From CAIWHR01 sp963773195 (GTDB lineage Bacteria > Pseudomonadota > Gammaproteobacteria > Burkholderiales > Casimicrobiaceae), in the NCBI GenBank assembly GCA_963773195.1, contig CAVZAE010000013.1, forward strand, positions 76,977 to 140,976: a DNA stretch of 64,000 nucleotides, read 5' to 3'. The translations under genes and the position numbers were made by a program. Numbering within the stretch: the first letter of the stretch is position 1; the number at the start of each line of letters is the position of its first letter. The notes under the pieces are model-generated. The model was given only the letters and a program-made list of their open reading frames with translations, was not told where the DNA came from and did not search any database. Of the stretch, positions 18,601-26,578 are shown piece after piece.

Positions 18601-19375
18601 CGTCGGTCAGCCCTCCCGAGCTCTGCATGAACTGGAGGCGCGGTGGTTCTCGCGCGGGTACGCCGTCTCCGCGCAAATCGCGCTCCACCTCGGTGATGTA
18701 GCGCCGGAGGATCGGCGAGAGATACGCGTCGACCACCGTCGTGTCACCGCGCGACACCAGCTTCATCAGCGGGCTCACTTCGTGGCTCGCCGACACCTGC
18801 CCGAAGCCGAGCTCGAGCGCAAGCGTCGCCAGCGCCTGCTCGTGCCGTGGAAACCGATAGCCGTGCATGAGCACGATCGCAACGGCGGCGATGCCCGACG
18901 CGCGCGCGTCGGCCAGCGCACGCCGCGCTGCGTCGAGGTCGAGCGCCCGCACGAGCTCGCCGCGAGCCCCCACCCGCTCGTCGATTTCGATCACTCGTTC
19001 GTAGAGCAGCGTCGGCAGCTCGATCCGCCGCACGAAGAGCTTGGGCCGATTCTGATAGCCAATCCGGAGCGCATCGCCGAAGCCGCGCGTGATCACGAGC
19101 GCCGTCCGTTCGCCCTTGCGCTCGAGCAGCGCGTTGGTCGCGACCGTCGTCCCCATTTTCACGGCCTCGATCGCGCCGGCGGGAATCGCGGCACCCGGTG
19201 CGAGGCCGAGGAGCTCGCGGATGCCGTGCACCGCGGCATCGCGGTAGCGTCCGGGGTTCTCGGACAGGAGCTTGTGGGTGACGAGCGAACCGTCGGGGCG
19301 GCGCGCGACGATGTCGGTGAACGTGCCGCCGCGATCGACCCAGAACTGCCAGCGGGCACCGGTGTTCGTCGGCAT
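15638..19375 (-). CDS. 5-oxoprolinase / hydantoinase A-B fusion
   Basis: Protein of 1245 residues, the fused length of eukaryotic-type 5-oxoprolinase, which opens 5-oxoproline to glutamate with ATP. The N-terminal HyuA half starts with WVDRGGTFTDIVARRPDG and has MGTTVATNALLERKGE and GFDMGGTSTDVTHYAGEYER. The HyuB half begins near residue 695 (VFNNLFMAIAEQMG) with SVNIKERLDFSCALFD, HMPVHLGSMGESV and ASRGHHADIGGITPGSMPPDS, and ends with RGSGGAGRHRGGDG. About 20 residues near 816-836 between VIAPVF and EFYVASRG are encoded by a palindromic repeat (16882-16928). First gene of the operon with gpx and the three binding proteins. Confidence 0.93.
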   Translation of the reverse strand: MPTNTGARWQFWVDRGGTFTDIVARRPDGSLVTHKLLSENPGRYRDAAVHGIRELLGLAPGAAIPAGAIEAVKMGTTVATNALLERKGERTALVITRGFGDALRIGYQNRPKLFVRRIELPTLLYERVIEIDERVGARGELVRALDLDAARRALADARASGIAAVAIVLMHGYRFPRHEQALATLALELGFGQVSASHEVSPLMKLVSRGDTTVVDAYLSPILRRYITEVERDLRGDGVPAREPPRLQFMQSSGGLTDAHRFQGKDAILSGPAGGVVGAVEVSRQAGFDSMIGFDMGGTSTDVTHYAGEYERAFVTEVAGVRLRAPMMRIHTVAAGGGSICTFDGARLRVGPESAGADPGPASYRRGGPLTVTDCNVMVGKIDPELFPKVFGPNGDLPLDAAVVRERFAALAAEIAAATGHARTPEEIAAGFLEIAVANMANAIKHISVERGYDVTEYTLCCFGGAGGQHACLVADALGMTRVLLHPFAGVLSAYGMGLADVRALRQQAVEARLAPEALTAAEATFAALERAARDEVTAQGIPEARVTAKRTLHLKYEGTDTTLETDVADVSSIMAEFERRYRQHYGFLMPGKPLVIEAIAVEAVGRTHDARDVTPSFAPRRGAPRPLATNRVYMDRRFHDAAVFDRNDLRPGDAIPGPAVIREDNATTVVEPGWGATFTDRGDLLLERVRAAGREHAIGTTADPVLLEVFNNLFMAIAEQMGVTLANTAYSVNIKERLDFSCALFDAEGNLIANAPHMPVHLGSMGESVRTIIERRAGTMRAGDAFVLNAPYNGGTHLPDVTVIAPVFLNDDLSSDAAGTTLGPRAHGDDNRPEFYVASRGHHADIGGITPGSMPPDSKHVDEEGVLLDNVPLVAQGRFLEAEMRAILEGGRYPARNVEQNLADLRAQVAACAKGAEELSKMVAHFGAPVVRAYMKHVQDNAEESVRRVLDVLKDGHFEYEMDSGARIAVRIAIDKAAREASVDFTGTSAQQPTNFNAPSAVCKAAVLYVFRTLVDDEIPMNAGCLKPIRIVIPEGSMLAPRYPAAVVAGNVETSQSVTDALYGALGVLAASQGTMNNFTFGNDTYQYYETISGGAGAGPDADGASVVQTHMTNSRLTDPEVLEWRFPVRLESFAIRRGSGGAGRHRGGDGAVRRVRFLEPMTAVMLANHRRVAPFGAAGGMPGALGRNWVERADGTREEFGATCAVEMRAGDVFVIETPGGGGYGAPEVSRGATPPASPAPEA
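16882..16928. repeat. GC palindromic repeat, in-frame copy inside 5-oxoprolinase gene
   Basis: GTCGTC-CCCGTGAGCGCGGGG-ACCCAG-GTCGTT, the same architecture as the intergenic element at 1848-1885. It is read in frame and adds a linker rich in Gly, Asp and Thr to the enzyme without breaking it. Confidence 0.55.
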
Positions 19376-19555
19376 GGATATCGTCTGCTACGGGAGGTGG
19401 TCCGTCATCGCGCGTTGCGCGGTCATTCGCGTATGGTACCGCGGCCGGATGCCGGTTCCTGCGGCCCACGCCCGGCGCAAAGTGTGGTAAAAAGCGCGCA
19501 AGGCGCCGCGCCGGCGGCGTTGCCCGCGTTTCCTGCTCCTTTCCGGAGACTCCCG

Positions 19556-20533
19556 ATGAACCGCCTTCGCATGCTGCTGGTGACGCTCGCCGTCGCCGCG
19601 CTGGCGCCCTCGGTCGCGGCGCAGGTCAAATGGGACCTGCCGACCGCGTATCCGGCGTCCAACTTCCACACCGAGAACCTGCAGCAGTTCGTTGCCGATG
19701 TCGAGCGCGGCAGTGGCGGCAAGCTCAAGATCGCCGTACATCCGAATGCGTCGCTGTTCAAAGCGCCCGAGATCAAGCGTGCGGTGCAGGGCGGACAGGT
19801 GCAGGCCGGCGAAATCCTTCTCGTCAACTTCGAGAACGAGGATGCGCTGTACGGCGTCGACGGGATTCCGTTCCTTGCGACGTCCTACGACGCATCGCTC
19901 AAGCTCTACAAGGCGTCGAAGAAGACGCTCGAGGATCGCCTCGCGAAGCAGGGGATCAAGCTCCTGTACACGGTGCCGTGGCCGCCGCAAGGTATTTTCA
20001 CCAACCGCACGCTCGCCTCGGGCGCCGACATGAAGGGACTCAAGTGGCGCGCGTACAGCCCGGCGACATCGAAGATTGCCGAGCTCGTCGGCGCGCAGCC
20101 GGTCACGGTGCAGGCGGCCGAGGTGTCGCAGGCACTCGCGACGGGCGTCATCGATTCGATGATGACCTCCGGTGCGACCGGCCTGGATTCCAAGACCTAC
20201 GAGACCATCAAGAACTTTTACGACACGCGGGCGTGGATTCCGAAGAATGCCGTCATCGTCAACCAGAAGGCGTTCGACGCGCTCGACAAGCCCACCCAGG
20301 CGACGATGCTCAAGGCCGCTGCAGAGGCCGAAACACGGGGCTGGAAGCTCTCCGCGGACAAGAACACATGGTACCTGGACCAGCTCAAGGCGAAGGGCAT
20401 GACGATCATCGTGCCCTCCGACCAGCTGATGGCGGACCTGCGCAGGGTCGGCAACTACATGCTCGCCGAATGGCAGCGCAAGGCCGGCGACGACGGGCGC
20501 AAGGTGATCGAGGCGTACCGCGCGCAACGCTAG
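19556..20533 (+). CDS. TRAP transporter substrate-binding protein, DctP family
   Basis: Periplasmic receptor of 325 residues from ATG 19556 with a signal peptide ending VAAQVKW. TRAP receptors hand carboxylates or related acids to a DctQM permease driven by ion gradients. Family parts are WDLPTAYPASNFHTENLQQF, GGKLKIAVHPNASLF, AVQGGQVQAGEILL, the MKGLKWRAYSPATSKI segment carrying the carboxylate-binding Arg, and GVIDSMMTSGATG. It is followed at 13-16 bases by dctQ. It is divergent from the 5-oxoprolinase operon with a shared 180-base upstream region. Confidence 0.93.
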   Translation: MNRLRMLLVTLAVAALAPSVAAQVKWDLPTAYPASNFHTENLQQFVADVERGSGGKLKIAVHPNASLFKAPEIKRAVQGGQVQAGEILLVNFENEDALYGVDGIPFLATSYDASLKLYKASKKTLEDRLAKQGIKLLYTVPWPPQGIFTNRTLASGADMKGLKWRAYSPATSKIAELVGAQPVTVQAAEVSQALATGVIDSMMTSGATGLDSKTYETIKNFYDTRAWIPKNAVIVNQKAFDALDKPTQATMLKAAAEAETRGWKLSADKNTWYLDQLKAKGMTIIVPSDQLMADLRRVGNYMLAEWQRKAGDDGRKVIEAYRAQR

Positions 20534-20546
20534 CATTGCGGCCCGC

Positions 20547-21065
20547 GTGATGACGTTGCGCCGGTCGCTCGACGCGCTCTACGCCGCCGCCGGGGCGCTG
20601 GCGGCGTTGTTCATGGTGGGGACGCTCCTCATGGTGCTGCTGGGCATCGCGAGCCGGCTCATCGGCTGGTTCGTGCCCGGCACCGACGCGTACGCCGGGT
20701 ACTGCATGGCCGCCACCGGTTTCCTCGCACTGGCACACACGTTCCGTTGCGGCGAACACATTCGCGTCACGCTCGTGCTCGAGCATACGGGACCGGCTGC
20801 GCGACGCGGGCTCGAGCTCTGGTCGCTCGCCGTTGGCACGGCACTGGCGGCGGCGCTCGCGCTGTACAGTGTCAGGCTCGCCTACCAGTCGTGGGCGTTC
20901 AACGACGTCTCGACCGGCAACGACGCGACGCCGCTGTGGATTCCACAGCTTGCGATGGCGATTGGGACCGTGGTGCTCGCGATTGCATTGGTCGATGCGC
21001 TGGTCGAAGAGTGGCGCGGTCGACGCGCGCACGCAGGGCCTGCGGCCCCGCTGCACAACGAGTAG
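20547..21065 (+). CDS. TRAP transporter small permease, DctQ family
   Basis: Inner-membrane protein of 172 residues with four hydrophobic segments (about 12-34, 50-64, 90-108 and 132-152), the usual DctQ topology. GTG 20547 or the ATG three bases later both fit; the protein reads M(M)TLRRSLDALYAAAG. The interior TFRCGEHIRVTLVLEH matches the family motif after TM2. It lies between the receptor and the large permease with gaps of 13 and 10 bases. Confidence 0.92.
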   Translation: MMTLRRSLDALYAAAGALAALFMVGTLLMVLLGIASRLIGWFVPGTDAYAGYCMAATGFLALAHTFRCGEHIRVTLVLEHTGPAARRGLELWSLAVGTALAAALALYSVRLAYQSWAFNDVSTGNDATPLWIPQLAMAIGTVVLAIALVDALVEEWRGRRAHAGPAAPLHNE

Positions 21066-21075
21066 AACGAGAGCC

Positions 21076-22377
21076 GTGGACGCGCTTATCACCACGCTCC
21101 TGATCGTCGCGCTGTTCGTGCTCCTGGGCAGCGGCGTGTGGATCGGGCTCGCGCTGTTCGGGGTCGCCTGGATCGGGATGGAGCTCTTCTCGTCGCGTCC
21201 CGCGGGCGACGCGATGGCGGTAACGATCTGGGGGTCCGCCTCGTCCTGGACGCTGACCGCGCTGCCGCTCTTCGTCTGGATGGGCGAGATCCTTTTCCGC
21301 ACGCGGCTGTCCGAGGACATGTTCCGCGGCCTCGCACCGTGGCTCGAGCGGCTGCCCGGGCGACTCCTGCATACCAACATCATCGGCTGCACGATTTTCG
21401 CAGCGGTCTCCGGCAGCTCGGCCGCAACGTGTGCGACGATCGGCAAGATGACGCTGCCCGAGCTCAAGGCGCGCGGCTACCCTGAGGACATCACGATCGG
21501 CACGCTGGCGGGCGCAGGTACGCTCGGCCTCCTCATTCCCCCTTCGATCATCATGATCGTCTATGGCGTCACCGCGAACGTCTCGATTGCGCAGCTCTTC
21601 ATCGCCGGCGTAATCCCGGGTCTCCTGCTCGCGTCGCTGTTCTCCGGCTACATCGTCGTCTGGGCGCTGCGCCATCCGGACGCCGTGCCCGCCGCCACGA
21701 CGCGGACGACGCTTACCGAGAAGCTGTACGCGTCGCGCCACCTGATCCCGGTCGTGCTGTTGATCACGCTCGTGCTCGGTTCGATCTACACGGGGATCGC
21801 CACGGCGACCGAGGCCGCGGCCTTTGGCGTCGTCGGCTCACTCGCGATTTCGGCGGTGCAGGGCTCGCTCACACGGGCGACGTTCGCCGCGAGCTTGATG
21901 GGCGCGACGCGCCTCTACTGCATGATCGCGCTGATTTTGGCCGGCGCGTCGTTCCTGACGCTGGCGATGGGCTACATCGGGCTGCCGCGGCATCTCGCCG
22001 AGTGGATCGGCGGTTTGGGGTTGTCGCCGTTCGCGCTCATCATCGCGCTCATGCTCTTCTATATCGTGCTCGGATGCTTCCTCGACGGCATCTCGATGGT
22101 CGTGCTGACGATGGGCGTGATCCTGCCGTCGGTCGAGGCAGTCGGCATCGACCTCCTCTGGTTCGGCATCTTCATCGTGCTCGTCGTCGAGATGGCGCAG
22201 ATCACGCCGCCCGTCGGCTTCAACCTGTTCGTGCTGCAGGGCATGACGCAGCGGCAGATCACGTGGATCGCGCGGAACGCGCTGCCGATGTTCTGGCTCA
22301 TGGTCGCCGCAGTGCTCGCGATCTGGTTCTTCCCCGCGCTCGTGACGTTCCTGCCGCAGCAGATGAAGACGGGATGA
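21076..22377 (+). CDS. TRAP transporter large permease, DctM family
   Basis: Protein of 433 residues starting at GTG 21076 (MDALITTLLIVALFVLLGSG), with about 12 hydrophobic segments. DctM carries the translocation path of TRAP importers. Family features are LTALPLFVWMGEILFRT, the FAAVSGSSAATCATIGKMTLPEL block, GAGTLGLLIPPSIIMIVYGV, and EMAQITPPVGFNLFVLQG near the C-terminus. Its stop overlaps the start of ogt (ATGA at 22374-22377), coupling transport to DNA repair genes by position, though probably not by function. Confidence 0.95.
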   Translation: MDALITTLLIVALFVLLGSGVWIGLALFGVAWIGMELFSSRPAGDAMAVTIWGSASSWTLTALPLFVWMGEILFRTRLSEDMFRGLAPWLERLPGRLLHTNIIGCTIFAAVSGSSAATCATIGKMTLPELKARGYPEDITIGTLAGAGTLGLLIPPSIIMIVYGVTANVSIAQLFIAGVIPGLLLASLFSGYIVVWALRHPDAVPAATTRTTLTEKLYASRHLIPVVLLITLVLGSIYTGIATATEAAAFGVVGSLAISAVQGSLTRATFAASLMGATRLYCMIALILAGASFLTLAMGYIGLPRHLAEWIGGLGLSPFALIIALMLFYIVLGCFLDGISMVVLTMGVILPSVEAVGIDLLWFGIFIVLVVEMAQITPPVGFNLFVLQGMTQRQITWIARNALPMFWLMVAAVLAIWFFPALVTFLPQQMKTG

Positions 22378-22865
22378 CGATGGCCCCTACCGGTTATGCC
22401 GCGAAGATCCGGACGCCGTTCGCGGTGCTTGGCATCCGCACCGCCGGCGATAAGGTAACCGCGATCGAATACCTCCCGCGGACCGAACGCGCACAAAAGC
22501 CGACCGACGCGGTCGCCGCGCGGGCGGTCCGCGAGCTCGAGCGTTACCTCGCAGACCCTCACCATCGCTTCACGCTTCCGCTCGCCCCACGCGGGACCGA
22601 GTTCCAGCGCCGCGTGTGGGACGCTATTGCCGCGATACCGGTCGGCGAATCGCGAACCTACGGCGAGATCGCCCGCAAGGTGCGATCGGCGCCGCGCGCG
22701 GTCGGCCAGGCGTGCGGAGCGAATCCGATTGCGCTCGTCGTGCCCTGCCATCGCGTGATCGGCAGCATGGGATCGCTCGGCGGCTTCATGAACGCCGAAG
22801 GCGGCGATCCGCTCGCCGTCAAGCGCTGGCTGCTCGAGCACGAAGGTTACCGCTTCGGCGCGTGA
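22374..22865 (+). CDS. ogt: Methylated-DNA-[protein]-cysteine S-methyltransferase
   Basis: Suicide DNA-repair enzyme of 163 residues that takes O6-alkyl groups from guanine onto its own Cys. The acceptor is Cys125 in VVPCHRVIGS, preceded by the helix-turn-helix with FQRRVWDAIAAIPVGESRTYGEIA and followed by GSLGGF. Length is typical of short Ogt proteins without the Ada N-domain. The start codon overlaps the dctM stop; xerD begins 13 bases later. Confidence 0.95.
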   Translation: MTMAPTGYAAKIRTPFAVLGIRTAGDKVTAIEYLPRTERAQKPTDAVAARAVRELERYLADPHHRFTLPLAPRGTEFQRRVWDAIAAIPVGESRTYGEIARKVRSAPRAVGQACGANPIALVVPCHRVIGSMGSLGGFMNAEGGDPLAVKRWLLEHEGYRFGA

Positions 22866-22878
22866 GGCGCCGGCCTCG

Positions 22879-23778
22879 ATGGCGAACGACGCGACCGCGC
22901 TGATCGACGCGTTCTGCGACCAGATGTGGCTGCAGGACGGCCTCGCCGCGACATCGCTTGCGAGTTACCGGCGCGACCTCACCCAGTGGGCGGCGTGGCT
23001 CGCCGACCGCGGACGCTCGCTCAATAGCGCGCAACGGAGCGACGTCGACGACTGGCTCGCCGCGCAGTTCCGTGCGAAGGCAAAGGCGACCTCCGTCGCG
23101 CGCCGGCTGTCGTCGCTGCGCCGCTATTACGCGCTGCAGGTCCAGCAGGCGACCGTTCGCGCTGATCCTACCGCCCGCGTGCGCGCGCCCAAGCTGCCGC
23201 GCCGCCTGCCGAAGAATCTGACCGAGGCGCAAGTCGAAGCGCTGCTCGCGGCGCCCAATCCCGAAACGACGCTGGGTCTGCGCGATCGCGCCATGCTGGA
23301 GACGCTCTACGCAACAGGCCTGCGCGTCTCGGAGCTCGTGGGCTTGCGGCTCACCCAGGTGTCGCTCGACATGGGGGTCGTGCGCGTGATGGGCAAGGGA
23401 AGCAAGGAACGGCTCGTGCCGCTGGGCGAGGAGGCGATCGAATGGATCCGGCGGTACCTGTCGCACGCCCGCGCCAACCTCGCCGGCCCCGCGCGCGGCG
23501 ACGCCGTATTCGTGAGCGGCCGCGGCAGCGGGCTCACGCGGCAGGCGTTCTGGGCGCTGATCAAACGATACGCGACAAAGGCCGGCATTCCGGCGGCAAG
23601 CCTCTCACCGCACGTCCTGCGGCACGCGTTCGCGACGCACCTCCTGAACCACGGCGCAGACCTGCGCGTCGTGCAGCTCTTGCTCGGTCACGCCGACATC
23701 ACGACCACCACGATCTACACGCACGTCGCGCGCGAACGGTTGAAGGAGCTGCACGCGCGCCATCATCCGCGCGGTTGA
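22879..23778 (+). CDS. xerD: Site-specific tyrosine recombinase XerD
   Basis: Protein of 299 residues that, with XerC, resolves chromosome dimers at dif near septation. The N-terminal SAM-like domain (about 1-95) has TSLASYRRDLTQWAAWL. The catalytic domain shows all active residues: Arg in YATGLRVSELVGL, Lys in MGKGSKERLVPL, His and Arg in SPHVLRHAFATHLL, His in LLGHADITTT, and the Tyr nucleophile in IYTHV. Full length and uninterrupted; it ends HARHHPRG as XerD does. It is part of the dctM-ogt-xerD-ybaK-araC run. Confidence 0.95.
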   Translation: MANDATALIDAFCDQMWLQDGLAATSLASYRRDLTQWAAWLADRGRSLNSAQRSDVDDWLAAQFRAKAKATSVARRLSSLRRYYALQVQQATVRADPTARVRAPKLPRRLPKNLTEAQVEALLAAPNPETTLGLRDRAMLETLYATGLRVSELVGLRLTQVSLDMGVVRVMGKGSKERLVPLGEEAIEWIRRYLSHARANLAGPARGDAVFVSGRGSGLTRQAFWALIKRYATKAGIPAASLSPHVLRHAFATHLLNHGADLRVVQLLLGHADITTTTIYTHVARERLKELHARHHPRG

Positions 23779-23781
23779 CGC

Positions 23782-24264
23782 ATGGCGAAGGGGAAATACC
23801 CGGTCACCGCTGCCGTCCGCGTGCTGCGCGAGCATGGCGTCGCGTTCACCCACCATCCTTACGAGTACGAGGAGCGCGGCGGCACCGTCGTGTCGGCACG
23901 CGAGCTCGACGTGCCCGAGCACGCGGTGGTCAAGACGCTCGTGATGGAGGATGATAGGAAAGAGCCGCTGATCGTGCTGATGCACGGCGACCGCGAAGTC
24001 TCGACCAAGAATCTCGCGCGCTTCCTCGGGGTCAAGATGGTGACCGCCTGCTCGCCCGCCGTCGCGGACCGCCACTCGGGCTATCAGGTCGGCGGCACCA
24101 GTCCCTTTGGCACACGGCGGCGCATGCCGGTGTACCTGGAGCGATCGATCGTGCAGTTGCCTTACCTCTACATCAATGGCGGCCACAAGGGCTACCTCGT
24201 CGGCATGACGCCGGCGGACCTGGTCCGGGTGCTCGATCCCGTTCTGGTCGAGGTTGCCGCATGA
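23782..24264 (+). CDS. ybaK: YbaK/EbsC-family aminoacyl-tRNA deacylase
   Basis: Editing protein of 160 residues that hydrolyses mischarged Cys-tRNA(Pro), acting in trans to prolyl-tRNA synthetase. The family residues are visible: the conserved Lys in EHAVVKTLVMEDD, the GDREVSTKNLARFLG helix, and the GYQVGGTSPFGTRRRMPVYLE loop, ending GHKGYLVGMTPADL. It starts three bases after the xerD stop and overlaps the following regulator by four bases. Confidence 0.93.
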   Translation: MAKGKYPVTAAVRVLREHGVAFTHHPYEYEERGGTVVSARELDVPEHAVVKTLVMEDDRKEPLIVLMHGDREVSTKNLARFLGVKMVTACSPAVADRHSGYQVGGTSPFGTRRRMPVYLERSIVQLPYLYINGGHKGYLVGMTPADLVRVLDPVLVEVAA

Positions 24265-24965
24265 GCCCGCGATCGCGCGCGAGCAGGAGTGCCATTGCGC
24301 ACACGCGCCTGGGTCGCGATCGGCTGGTTGCCGGCACCGTGATGCAGCGACACCGTCATGCGATCGGCTACGTCGCCGTCGTGCTCGCAGGCGGTTATCT
24401 CGAGTCGGGCGACGCGGGCCGCCGACGCGTCGGACCCGGTGATGCGCTCGTACATCGCCCTTTCGAAGGCCATCTCGACCGGATCGGCCCGCGCGGTGCC
24501 GTGGTCGTCAACGTTCCAGTGCCGCCATCGCGCCCCTTGCCCGATGCGTTTCGCGTCAGCGATGCCGACGCCGTCGCGCGAGCCGCCGAATCCGATGTCG
24601 CCGCTGCGTCCGAGCTGCTCGAACCGGCAGCGGGCATCGTCGCCGTCGAGGACGACTGGCCCGATCAACTGGCTGCGCTGCTTCGCTTTCGCGCGGACGT
24701 ACAAATCACGGAGTGGGCCGACACGATGGACCTGGCGCCGGCGACGGTGAGCCGCGGGTTCCACGCGGCGTTCGGCGTTCCGCCCGCGCGCTACCGGGCC
24801 GAGTCTCGCGCGCGGCGCGCGTTCGCGGCGCTGTGCGAGCGCGATGATCCGCTGGTGCAAATTGCACTTGCGTGCGGCTTCGCGGACCAGTCGCATCTGT
24901 CGCGCGCGATCGTCGAGCTCACCGGGATCGCCCCCGCAGCCTGGCGCCGCAACGCGACCCACTAA
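24261..24965 (+). CDS. AraC-family transcriptional regulator
   Basis: Protein of 234 residues. The N-terminal half looks like a cupin-type sensor (VAVVLAGGYLESG, GPGDALVHRPFEGH). The C-terminal hundred residues hold the two helix-turn-helix units of AraC proteins: WADTMDLAPATVSRGFHAAFGVPPARYR and VQIALACGFADQSHLSRAIVELTGIAP. Its start overlaps the ybaK stop, so it is expressed with it. Target and effector are unknown. Autoregulation of the upstream cluster is possible but no operator was identified. Confidence 0.9.
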   Translation: MSPRSRASRSAIAHTRLGRDRLVAGTVMQRHRHAIGYVAVVLAGGYLESGDAGRRRVGPGDALVHRPFEGHLDRIGPRGAVVVNVPVPPSRPLPDAFRVSDADAVARAAESDVAAASELLEPAAGIVAVEDDWPDQLAALLRFRADVQITEWADTMDLAPATVSRGFHAAFGVPPARYRAESRARRAFAALCERDDPLVQIALACGFADQSHLSRAIVELTGIAPAAWRRNATH

Positions 24966-25087
24966 GCGAGGCGACACGACGCGCCCCGAGTTCGCATGCG
25001 GGATCGCCGCCACGTCAAATCCGTTCAAGACGATCGCGGCACGCGTTGCATAGACTCCCGGCGACCGTCTGAATTGGACGGTGCTAC

Positions 25088-26143
25088 GTGGAGTGGCTGC
25101 GTATGTCCTTTGCAATGTCCACGATGTTGATCGCGTCGTTCGCGCTCGCAACGTCGATCGCGCGCTCGCAGGCGACCCCGGGGGCCGCGGAAACGGCCGT
25201 CGCTACTGCGATCGGCGCCGCGCTGCAGGGCGATGCCGCGCGCGCAGTGCGCCTGCTGCGACCGCTCCCGGAAAACGAACTCACGCCCGCGGACCGCACG
25301 TTCCGCGCATGCATGCTGCGGCGGTTCGATAGTGAGACGCCCGAGCCTGACACGTCCCCGCTGCCCGATCCCTTCGCACGACAGACCCTCGACCTCTATC
25401 GAACCTATTGGCGCGCCGCGCTGCTCCGCCCCGAGGCGCGGCCTGCGGCGGAGGCGACACTTTTGCGCGAGCTGCGCCGGCTCCTGCAACGAGAGGACGC
25501 GGCGGATCTCGACGCGGTAGAGCCCGAGCTCAAGGATCGTCTCGAAGCGTCCGGCTATCACGCGCTGCTCGGCGTCACGCTTCCGTTGCGCGAGCTCATG
25601 CTCTGGACGAAGCAGGACACGCGCGCGGTCGAGGTCGAGCTGCCCGAGGGCGCGCACACGACGGAGGTTGTCTACCTCGACGATTTCGTGAGCATGGGCT
25701 GGTCCTACTACGCGACCTGCGGTCGCCGCGGTACCGGTGGCTGGGCCACCGACAAAGCGCTCTACGCCGTCGTGCCGCGCTACAAAAACCTCGACGGCGA
25801 GGAATTCCGCGTGAGCTTCCTGGGCCACGAGACGCAGCACTTCGCCGACTACAGGCACTTTCCGGGGCTCCCGCAATGGGAGCTCGAGTACCGCGCCAAG
25901 CTCACCGAGCTTGCGTACGCCGACACGACGCGCGCGTCCGTGCTGCGCAAATTCACCGAGGACCAGGGGGACGATCTGCAATCGCCGCATGCGTACGCGG
26001 ACAAGCGCGTACTGAACGCGCTCAGGCGGCGCCTTGCCCTTCCGCCGAATGCGTCGCTCGATTCGGTACCGGGTCCAAGCCTTCGGGCCGCGGCGGCGGA
26101 CGAGCTGCGTGCGGACTCGCAGCGGAGGGCTGCGGGACACTGA
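25088..26143 (+). CDS. Secreted HExxH protein, putative metallopeptidase, function unknown
   Basis: Protein of about 351 residues. GTG 25088 opens the frame, and ATG 25103 gives a cleaner signal peptide (MSFAMSTMLIASFALATSIA). The middle is helical and charged. Near residue 246 it has GHETQHFADYRHFPGLPQWELEYRAKLTELAYA: H-E-T-Q-H, with two downstream Glu residues that could be a third metal ligand. GWSYYATCGRRGTGGW precedes it. No family was recognised with certainty. It is convergent with folB and is followed by 13 bases and the folB stop. It may be a zinc peptidase of the envelope, by inference. Confidence 0.75.
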   Translation: MEWLRMSFAMSTMLIASFALATSIARSQATPGAAETAVATAIGAALQGDAARAVRLLRPLPENELTPADRTFRACMLRRFDSETPEPDTSPLPDPFARQTLDLYRTYWRAALLRPEARPAAEATLLRELRRLLQREDAADLDAVEPELKDRLEASGYHALLGVTLPLRELMLWTKQDTRAVEVELPEGAHTTEVVYLDDFVSMGWSYYATCGRRGTGGWATDKALYAVVPRYKNLDGEEFRVSFLGHETQHFADYRHFPGLPQWELEYRAKLTELAYADTTRASVLRKFTEDQGDDLQSPHAYADKRVLNALRRRLALPPNASLDSVPGPSLRAAAADELRADSQRRAAGH

Positions 26144-26156
26144 AGCACGCCGGCGC

Positions 26157-26510
26157 CTAGGGCGCGTGCCGCTCGATCGCGACGCCGATCTCCTTCACGC
26201 CCGGCAGCGCACCGAGCTTCGCGACGCGCACCTTGACCCACGGCGCCTGGAATTCGCCGAGGACGAGCTGCGCGACCCCCTCCGCGAAACGCTCGAGCAG
26301 CGGATACGGGTGCTCACCCGCGAAGACCTTGAGCCGCTTCACGACCGCCGCGTAGTCGAGCGCGTCGGCGAACTTGCCGGTGACGAAGGGCTTGTCGGAC
26401 GGCATGCCGATCTCGAGATCGAGCCTTATCGTCTGCGGCAGTCGCGCTTCCCAGCTGTAGACGCCGATCGTCGTCGTGACGCGCAAATCGTGGATGAAGA
26501 TCGTGTTCAT
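26157..26510 (-). CDS. folB: Dihydroneopterin aldolase
   Basis: Enzyme of 117 residues for folate synthesis that cleaves 7,8-dihydroneopterin to 6-hydroxymethyl-dihydropterin and glycolaldehyde. The sequence MNTIFIHDLRVTTTIGVYSWE contains the catalytic Glu (YSWE); the later conserved segments are DYAAVVKRLKVFA and PYPLLERFAEGVAQL, with the C-terminal KLGALPGVKEIGVAIER. Length is normal. It is divergent from plsY with 68 bases between the starts. Confidence 0.93.
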   Translation of the reverse strand: MNTIFIHDLRVTTTIGVYSWEARLPQTIRLDLEIGMPSDKPFVTGKFADALDYAAVVKRLKVFAGEHPYPLLERFAEGVAQLVLGEFQAPWVKVRVAKLGALPGVKEIGVAIERHAP

Positions 26511-26578
26511 CGCGCAAGCGAGGGCGGCGGGTTCGGCTACAATGGCCCGAGAGTGTACCCGACCGCCGTCGGTCTTCC

